DNA of 64,000 bases from Trichopria drosophilae (Eukaryota; Arthropoda; Insecta; Hymenoptera; Diapriidae), in contig CM059584.1 in NCBI GenBank assembly GCA_030407085.1, positions 100,997,001 through 101,061,000 on the forward strand. Direction: 5' to 3'. The notes beneath the pieces were generated by a model. That model worked only from the letters and a program-made list of their open reading frames with translations, was not told the origin of the DNA and did no database searches. Position numbers and translations under genes: made by a program. Positions 61,861 through 64,000 of the stretch are shown here, piece after piece; position 1 is the first letter of the stretch; every line of letters starts with the position of its first letter.

Positions 61861-64000
61861 AATGCAAAATTATTATACAATAATGATTTTATACATTAAT
61901 TTAAACATAAAATACAATTTGTAAGTAGTCTGCGTCAATACGTATAGTGTCGGAACAAAAACACCTTTTACTACTAACTAAACAACATCCTTATTAGATC
62001 CCCAGAGTCATTTTCACTTGAGAGAAACGTTGTTAAGAAAACAGGTGTTTTACGATCTGCTAAAATAATGGTAACGGTTTCAATGCTAAGTGCTTAGGAT
62101 TCATCTTGAAAAGACTTTTCAAATGAGCCCCCACTCAACCTACGATACCATTTAAGATTTTTTTACTTCAAGTAGAATTTTCAACAGGCTCTAATCGGAA
62201 TCCAGCCGCCTGAGTTCAGAATCGGACTGTGATTGTCAAGCTTCCCTGACTAGAGCTCGGGGAAAATTGAGATACTGATCGGGTTTTGGTCATAACCATC
62301 CACGTTACCCTAGTTATAATTAGATTCCAAATGAGTCGAGCTAGCCCGGCTGATTTTCAGCCGGAGGCCTGTTTCTATTCGGGTCAAATCGGGCAAATTG
62401 CATACGCAGTATACATAAAAAAGTTTAAATTACTAGAATCATAATTGAATTATCTGTAATTACTGAAATTGTAGAACATTTAAAAGTGGTGTCCAAAGTC
62501 AAATTAGTATGTATGAGCGATAATCTGAGTCTATAGAAGTTTCGTCTTATCTTCGAGATTTAATAGACATTCAAAATACCAGCCATTTATAAGAGTGGTG
62601 ATCTGCTACCTATAGAAACAGTGCAATCTGTAAATTACCCTAACGTAGCGAGTTTTGTTACCGCACCCTAACCTGTCTTATTCTGACAACAAAACTAGTA
62701 GTGTACTTAACATCGGACCTCTTTGGTTCTCATAATAAGACATTTATGCGGCCTGCATTAAAGTCGCTCCAACCAAACCGACTTGGCAAATAAAAATATT
62801 ATAATAATAAACTTATTTCGTTCCGTAACCATATTCGTTCAGAAAGCTGGTCAGTCAGAATGGTTTATCAAACCTGTCATTTGCTACGACCAGAATTCTG
62901 GCTATTGCTTTTGATTGAGAACATTTCGCTCGCAACAATTTCTTACGTTGTATAAGTATTTAAAAAAGCAATGTCAAATTAGGAGTAATATATTATTTAT
63001 AATGTATAACGTATCATTATAATAACAGATATCAAAGTAATTCTGACAGATTTAGTCCCTTGTCAGACGCATAATGACCGACAATAGAAAAGCCGTCATA
63101 TTCAGACTGGCGAAAATGTATACTCGAATTTTCACTACTTATCTCTACGTTCAAGACCAGGAAGAGAGTTACGTTTATGCTCTAATTACGGACGTTTCCC
63201 GCTCTAGCTTTCCTCTCGGGGCACACGTCGTCGTCATTTCGCACTACTTCCGTATCCTAGCATTGTTTCCTCGACAGCGAGGGATTCATCCGTCGTGACG
63301 GAACTCATGCTATATGTGTAAGGCGGTCGTTTCTTTTGCCATGTCACAAGAGAATCGTGATTACGGATTCAAATCGAGCTCCCCTTTCGGTGCTAATGGG
63401 CTACTCACTTTTTCAGCCTGTCATTCAACAGTTTGAACGTGAGTCAATTTAATCCATGAATAAACTGAACTGATTACAGTGATTCCGATGAAAAGAAAGA
63501 ATATTGCTCGTTATTTTAAATTCGTAGGAGTATGACCACTTTAAGTATTGTAAAGTGGTACAATATAAAGAATAAATGGAGTTAAAATATTATACACCAC
63601 TCAATGTTATATTTAAGGTCGTATTATTCTTTAATTAGATGTTAACATTTTTAAAGAAATGCCCAGTATCATTGTATAATCGAGTATAATTAAGCTTAAT
63701 ATAGCGTTATTTATTGCACATTGATTATCGAAATGAGACATCAATCATACTGATAAACGTATTTGACAATTTATCTAATTTTTTGTTATTTTATATAGCA
63801 AGAAAAGCAATTCTGGCTCATCTTTTTCCTTGATGCTCAAATTAATTTAAAAGTTTAATTTACATCAAATTACTGACCATCAAACGACCATTATGCAATC
63901 CTCGTTCTTGGCCTGGATAATTATCATAATGGACTCTTCAACTAGTTATACCCTCATTGATAAAACTCTTCAAAGGTGTGACATTTAATTCCATCATTGA
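61861..64000. other. Gene-free stretch to window end
   Basis: A perfect hairpin CCGGCTGA-TTT-TCAGCCGG lies at 62346-62364 in a GC-richer patch (62150-62400) with repeated AATCGG / TTCGGGTC words that may be a decayed repeat. 63040-63430 is a further GC-richer, non-repetitive block with an unrecognised 74-codon plus-strand frame (63074-63298). No gene is supported. Confidence 0.45.

Overview
This is AT-rich eukaryotic nuclear DNA, most likely from an insect. The reasons are a short (CCTAA)n/(TTAGG)n tract of the insect telomere type near 20.2 kb, a decayed Tc1/mariner-class transposase with the wording usual in insect genomes, many short AT-rich foldback elements, and an A/G-rich leader of insect type in front of the one plausible coding exon. 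An order such as Hymenoptera is possible, but the sequence alone does not settle it. No operons, bacterial genes or viral genes were seen. Almost all open frames here are chance frames, repeat-derived frames or satellite frames.

Protein-coding content is close to nil. The best candidate is one exon on the minus strand (29896-29989): an ATG in strong context, a hydrophobic signal/anchor segment and a textbook GTAAGT donor, behind a GC-richer, purine-rich leader (about 30000-30500). A second GC-rich block at 33.36-33.6 kb holds a CCN/GGN trinucleotide tract. It has a purine-rich minus-strand flank and a 36-codon Gly-rich minus-strand frame, so it may be another leader or promoter of a minus-strand gene. 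The other clear protein relic is a broken transposase on the minus strand (60717-61860).

The rest is dominated by foldback (inverted-repeat) elements, several carrying short tandem words inside their arms. By position: 1.1-2.0 kb (about 0.9-kb foldback); 3.55-3.90 kb plus 4.1-4.24 kb (GACATTTCAAAA minisatellite foldback); 5.1-5.36 kb (AAGGTCA foldback); 6.64-6.77 kb (MITE-like hairpin); 12.4-15.1 kb (AACCTAAAAGTGC family); 20.03-20.46 kb (foldback holding the TTAGG tract); 22.05-22.33 kb (opposed GAAGAACCGGACATTTC units); 26.3-27.8 kb (TTGGTTG foldback); 37.1-37.24 kb (MITE); 43.6-43.76 kb (68-bp-arm hairpin beside a tRNA-derived SINE candidate); 45.4-46.1 kb; and 57.69-57.94 kb.

The most striking structure is at 47.64-52.33 kb. 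An outer element with 24-bp terminal inverted repeats (22 of 24 matching) encloses an inner element with perfect 16-bp terminal inverted repeats (47938-51603). The left arm of the inner element has expanded into a 2.4-kb satellite of about 410-bp monomers arranged as 819-bp dimers. Its right arm holds a related 144-bp-period repeat. Its centre holds an unidentified GC-rich segment followed by a TATA-like box and a hairpin. I read this as foldback transposons whose arms breed satellite DNA; that is an inference from structure alone.
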